The notes below the pieces were generated by a model. It was given only the letters and a program-made list of their open reading frames with translations. It was not told the DNA's origin and did not search any database. Made by a program: the position numbers and the translations under genes. 64,000 nt of DNA from Bacteroidales bacterium (GTDB taxonomy: Bacteria > Bacteroidota > Bacteroidia > Bacteroidales > UBA932): contig JAFZWD010000058.1 of the NCBI GenBank assembly GCA_017617495.1, forward strand, positions 1-64,000, written 5' to 3'. Shown one piece after another: positions 60,191 to 64,000 of this stretch. Within the stretch, counting starts at the first letter, position 1, and each line of letters opens with the position of its first letter.

Positions 60191-60966
60191 TACGCACCGG
60201 ACTCAAATATCTTCTGGCTATCGCTTTCCTGGCAGTGTTCTCGGCAATGCTCTGGACGGTGTACTCGTTTGCCCGCAACAGCAGGCACGAGACCACCTTC
60301 CAGGACATCGACATCCAGTACCGCGACGATTACCGTTTCGTCAGCGACAAGGATATAACCGACGCGCTGCGCAGGAGTTTCGGCACCTTCAGCGGGCTTC
60401 GTATCGACAGCCTCGACCTGGCTTCGATCGAAAGACTGGTGGACAACCATTCCGCAGTGCTCAAGAGCGAAGCCTGGACCACCGGCGACGGAATCCTGCA
60501 CATAAGCATCACCCAGAGGCAGCCAGTAATGCGCTTCCAGAAGGGTGACAGGGGATTCTACATCGACGACCGCGGCTTTATCTTCCCGCTCCAGAAAGGC
60601 CATTCGGCACACGTGCCGGTGGTGGACGGAAACATCCCCGTACGTGTCTGGGACGGCTACAAGGGCATGGCCCGCAACCCCAAAGAACAGGAATGGCTGG
60701 AAGGAATGGCCGGACTCGCCGCCTACCTTGCAGGCTCCAGGACCTGGGAGCAGAGCATAGTGCAGATGACAGTGGACGATAACGGCGACCTCACGCTCAT
60801 ACCCCGCACCGGCAGGGAACGCTTCATCTTTGGAGCGCCCCGCGACGCGGAAGCCAAATTCGCGAGAATCGCCGACTATTATAAATACGTGAAGCCTTCG
60901 AAGGAAGAAGGCTGGTACAGGACGGTGAACGTAAAATACAACGGGCAGATCGTTTGCAGAAAATAA
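60187..60966 (+). CDS. ftsQ: cell-division protein FtsQ
   Basis: FtsQ (DivIB) links early and late divisome proteins. The 259-residue bitopic protein has an N-terminal membrane helix (about 8-28, LLAIAFLAVFSAMLWTVY), a POTRA-like region (about 38-110, IDIQYRDDYRFVSDKDI) and the beta domain ending in VNVKYNGQIVCRK. Similarity across phyla is low; position between murC and ftsA supports the call. Its ATG overlaps the murC stop. Confidence 0.9.
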   Translation: MIRTGLKYLLAIAFLAVFSAMLWTVYSFARNSRHETTFQDIDIQYRDDYRFVSDKDITDALRRSFGTFSGLRIDSLDLASIERLVDNHSAVLKSEAWTTGDGILHISITQRQPVMRFQKGDRGFYIDDRGFIFPLQKGHSAHVPVVDGNIPVRVWDGYKGMARNPKEQEWLEGMAGLAAYLAGSRTWEQSIVQMTVDDNGDLTLIPRTGRERFIFGAPRDAEAKFARIADYYKYVKPSKEEGWYRTVNVKYNGQIVCRK

Positions 60967-60974
60967 TTCAGTAT

Positions 60975-62450
60975 ATGGAAGAGAGATATATAGTTACAGC
61001 GGACTTCGGTTCGTACAAGACGGCCCTGGCGGTGGCCAAGGTCGGAGGCGGATACAACCAGGTGTTGTACTTCCGGGAGTTCCCCTCCGTCGGCGTCACC
61101 CACGGAGTAATCAAGAATCCCCTGAGGACTTCGGAGGTGCTCAAGGCCGCCATTGCAGACGCCGAGAACGAACTCGGCATCAAGATTACGCAGATTGTGG
61201 TCAACTACCCCCGCATCGGCCTCAAGCAGGAAATCGCCACCGGCGAGATGAAGCGCACCGACGAATCCACCTGCATCAGCATGGAAGAGGTGGAGTACAT
61301 CAAGAGCGAGGCGCTTAATTCCTACCCCCTGGACGACGAGCAGAACGAGGTTATCTACGGAGCGGTCCCCCAGTCGTTCGCTACGGACGATTCGATGGGA
61401 CTCCGCGAGGAAGACATCGTCGGCATGACGAGTTCGCTCATCGAAGGCATTTTCAAGGTTTTCGTCGGCAAGAAGAAAGGGCTCTCGACCATCGACAACG
61501 CCCTTAACAAGGCAGGTGTCGGGCTTGCGCGGATGTACTTCTCGCCCGAAGCTGTCGCCGATGTGGTGCTCACCGCCGAAGAAAAGGAGAACGGCGTTGC
61601 CCTGCTGGAAATCGGCGGCAACGTGAGCAGCGTCACCATATACGAGGGCGGCATCCTCCGTTACTATTTTGCAATTCCCTACGGCGGCGTGAACGTCACC
61701 GCGGATATCAGGCGCGAATGCGGCTTCAACGACACCCTCGCCGAGAACATCAAACTCGGCTACGGAGTATGCATGCCCGAAAAGCTGCAGTCGCTCACGG
61801 ACAAAATCCTGCGAATCAGCAACGACCAGGGCGGCAATTACCAGGACATCCCGGTAAAGTATCTCTCCGAGATTATCACCTGCCGCATGAAGGAAATCAT
61901 CGATGCACTGCTGTTCAAGATTCAGGAAAGCAATTACGCCGACAGGCTCTCCGCAGGAGTGGTGCTTACCGGCGGTACCGCAGGGCTCGGCAACTGCACC
62001 GGGCTTATCAAGGCGATGTCCGGATACAATGTACGAGTAGGCTACCCGCGCCTCAAAGATATCTCTCCCAACGATTTCAGGGCAATTCTCGACCCGGGCT
62101 CGGCCGCTACCGTCGGAATGCTCTACAGGGCCTGCAGCGATGTGATCAACTGCACCAAGGAGTATGTTCCGGCTCCCGGCTTCAAGCAGCCGGAGCCTGA
62201 GCCGGAACCGGTTGAAGATGCCCCCGCAAGCGCAATAGTGGATGAGCTTATGGGCAATGCCGCACCGGCGAACCAGGAAACAAAGCCCGAGGAAGAGCCG
62301 GATTTGAAGGACACCGTCTTCGATCCCGATGCCGGCAGGACCGCAGAGCCCAAAAAGCCTCAGAAACAGGGATGGCTGGGGACCAAGGTTACTATATTGA
62401 CAAAAAAGATTGCCGACACCACAGGCAGGCTTTTCGGTGAAATGGATTAA
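60975..62450 (+). CDS. ftsA: cell-division protein FtsA
   Basis: FtsA is the actin-like ATPase that tethers FtsZ to the membrane. The 491-residue protein starts at the ATG at 60975 (MEERYIVTADFGSYKTALAVA). It has the phosphate-binding GGNVSSVTIYEGG and the adenosine motif VVLTGGTAGLGN. It is about 70 residues longer than E. coli FtsA because of a Glu/Pro-rich linker (about 405-460) before the amphipathic C-terminal helix (TKKIADTTGRLFGEM). An earlier in-frame ATG lies inside ftsQ. Confidence 0.96.
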   Translation: MEERYIVTADFGSYKTALAVAKVGGGYNQVLYFREFPSVGVTHGVIKNPLRTSEVLKAAIADAENELGIKITQIVVNYPRIGLKQEIATGEMKRTDESTCISMEEVEYIKSEALNSYPLDDEQNEVIYGAVPQSFATDDSMGLREEDIVGMTSSLIEGIFKVFVGKKKGLSTIDNALNKAGVGLARMYFSPEAVADVVLTAEEKENGVALLEIGGNVSSVTIYEGGILRYYFAIPYGGVNVTADIRRECGFNDTLAENIKLGYGVCMPEKLQSLTDKILRISNDQGGNYQDIPVKYLSEIITCRMKEIIDALLFKIQESNYADRLSAGVVLTGGTAGLGNCTGLIKAMSGYNVRVGYPRLKDISPNDFRAILDPGSAATVGMLYRACSDVINCTKEYVPAPGFKQPEPEPEPVEDAPASAIVDELMGNAAPANQETKPEEEPDLKDTVFDPDAGRTAEPKKPQKQGWLGTKVTILTKKIADTTGRLFGEMD

Positions 62451-62465
62451 GAAAAGGACACGGAT

Positions 62466-64000
<1,535 letters not shown>

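Overview
The window is a GC-rich, gene-dense piece of a Bacteroidales (Bacteroidota) chromosome. The evidence is the TAnnTTTG promoter box in front of many genes, the near absence of Shine-Dalgarno sequences, a Bacteroidota-type RNA polymerase omega subunit, a SusB-like GH97 enzyme, and the order nadK-uppS-bamA-skp. The genus cannot be fixed by reading alone. A Rikenellaceae- or UBA932-like relative is my guess. No prophage, insertion sequence, CRISPR array or rRNA operon was seen.

Layout. 0.1-0.7 kb: tRNA-Arg and rplS. 0.8-3.8 kb: a CE7-like esterase, then dnaJ and grpE. 3.9-8.9 kb: an export operon (TolC, HlyD, two ABC-2 permeases) with no ATPase gene. 9.0-15.1 kb: mscS, a MATE exporter, a DUF3737 protein and a MalY/PatB-type C-S lyase. 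15.1-26.7 kb: a tightly packed minus-strand block that reads nadK, uppS, bamA, skp, korA, korB, gdhA, a DASS dicarboxylate carrier and an outer-membrane porin. 26.8-30.5 kb: a convergent GH31/GH97 glycosidase pair. 30.5-34.4 kb: pdxJ, an OmpH-like lipoprotein, a GT2 glycosyltransferase and a LysM protein. 34.4-41.6 kb: an eight-gene minus-strand operon (LEA14-like lipoprotein, SPOR protein, rpoN, GDPD, trxB, bamD, rpoZ, recN). 41.6-48.1 kb: miaB, a lipoprotein esterase, a hairpin-rich non-coding island, an fRMsr-MsrA fusion, a pycB/oadA-like carboxyltransferase, tRNA-His and radC. 48.5-63.7 kb: a complete dcw division and cell-wall cluster (mraZ to ftsZ), then the 5' part of gltX, which runs off the window.

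How the genes fit together. The porin, DASS carrier, glutamate dehydrogenase and 2-oxoacid:ferredoxin oxidoreductase form a plausible dicarboxylate / 2-oxoglutarate / glutamate module attached to envelope-biogenesis genes. The dcw cluster supplies lipid II synthesis (MurE, MraY, MurD, MurG, MurC) and the division machine (FtsL, FtsI, FtsW, FtsQ, FtsA, FtsZ), with many start/stop overlaps that suggest translational coupling.

The most unusual signals are non-coding. A family of short palindromes framed by GTCATT...AATCTC occurs in intergenic DNA and also, in frame, inside two protein genes (the MalY-type lyase and the LysM protein). A second family of 52-bp hairpin units is present as three tandem copies at 44.2 kb and as an inverted single copy at 48.3 kb. 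Many genes also carry a TAnnTTTG box only 6-9 bases before the start codon, which predicts leaderless or nearly leaderless mRNAs.
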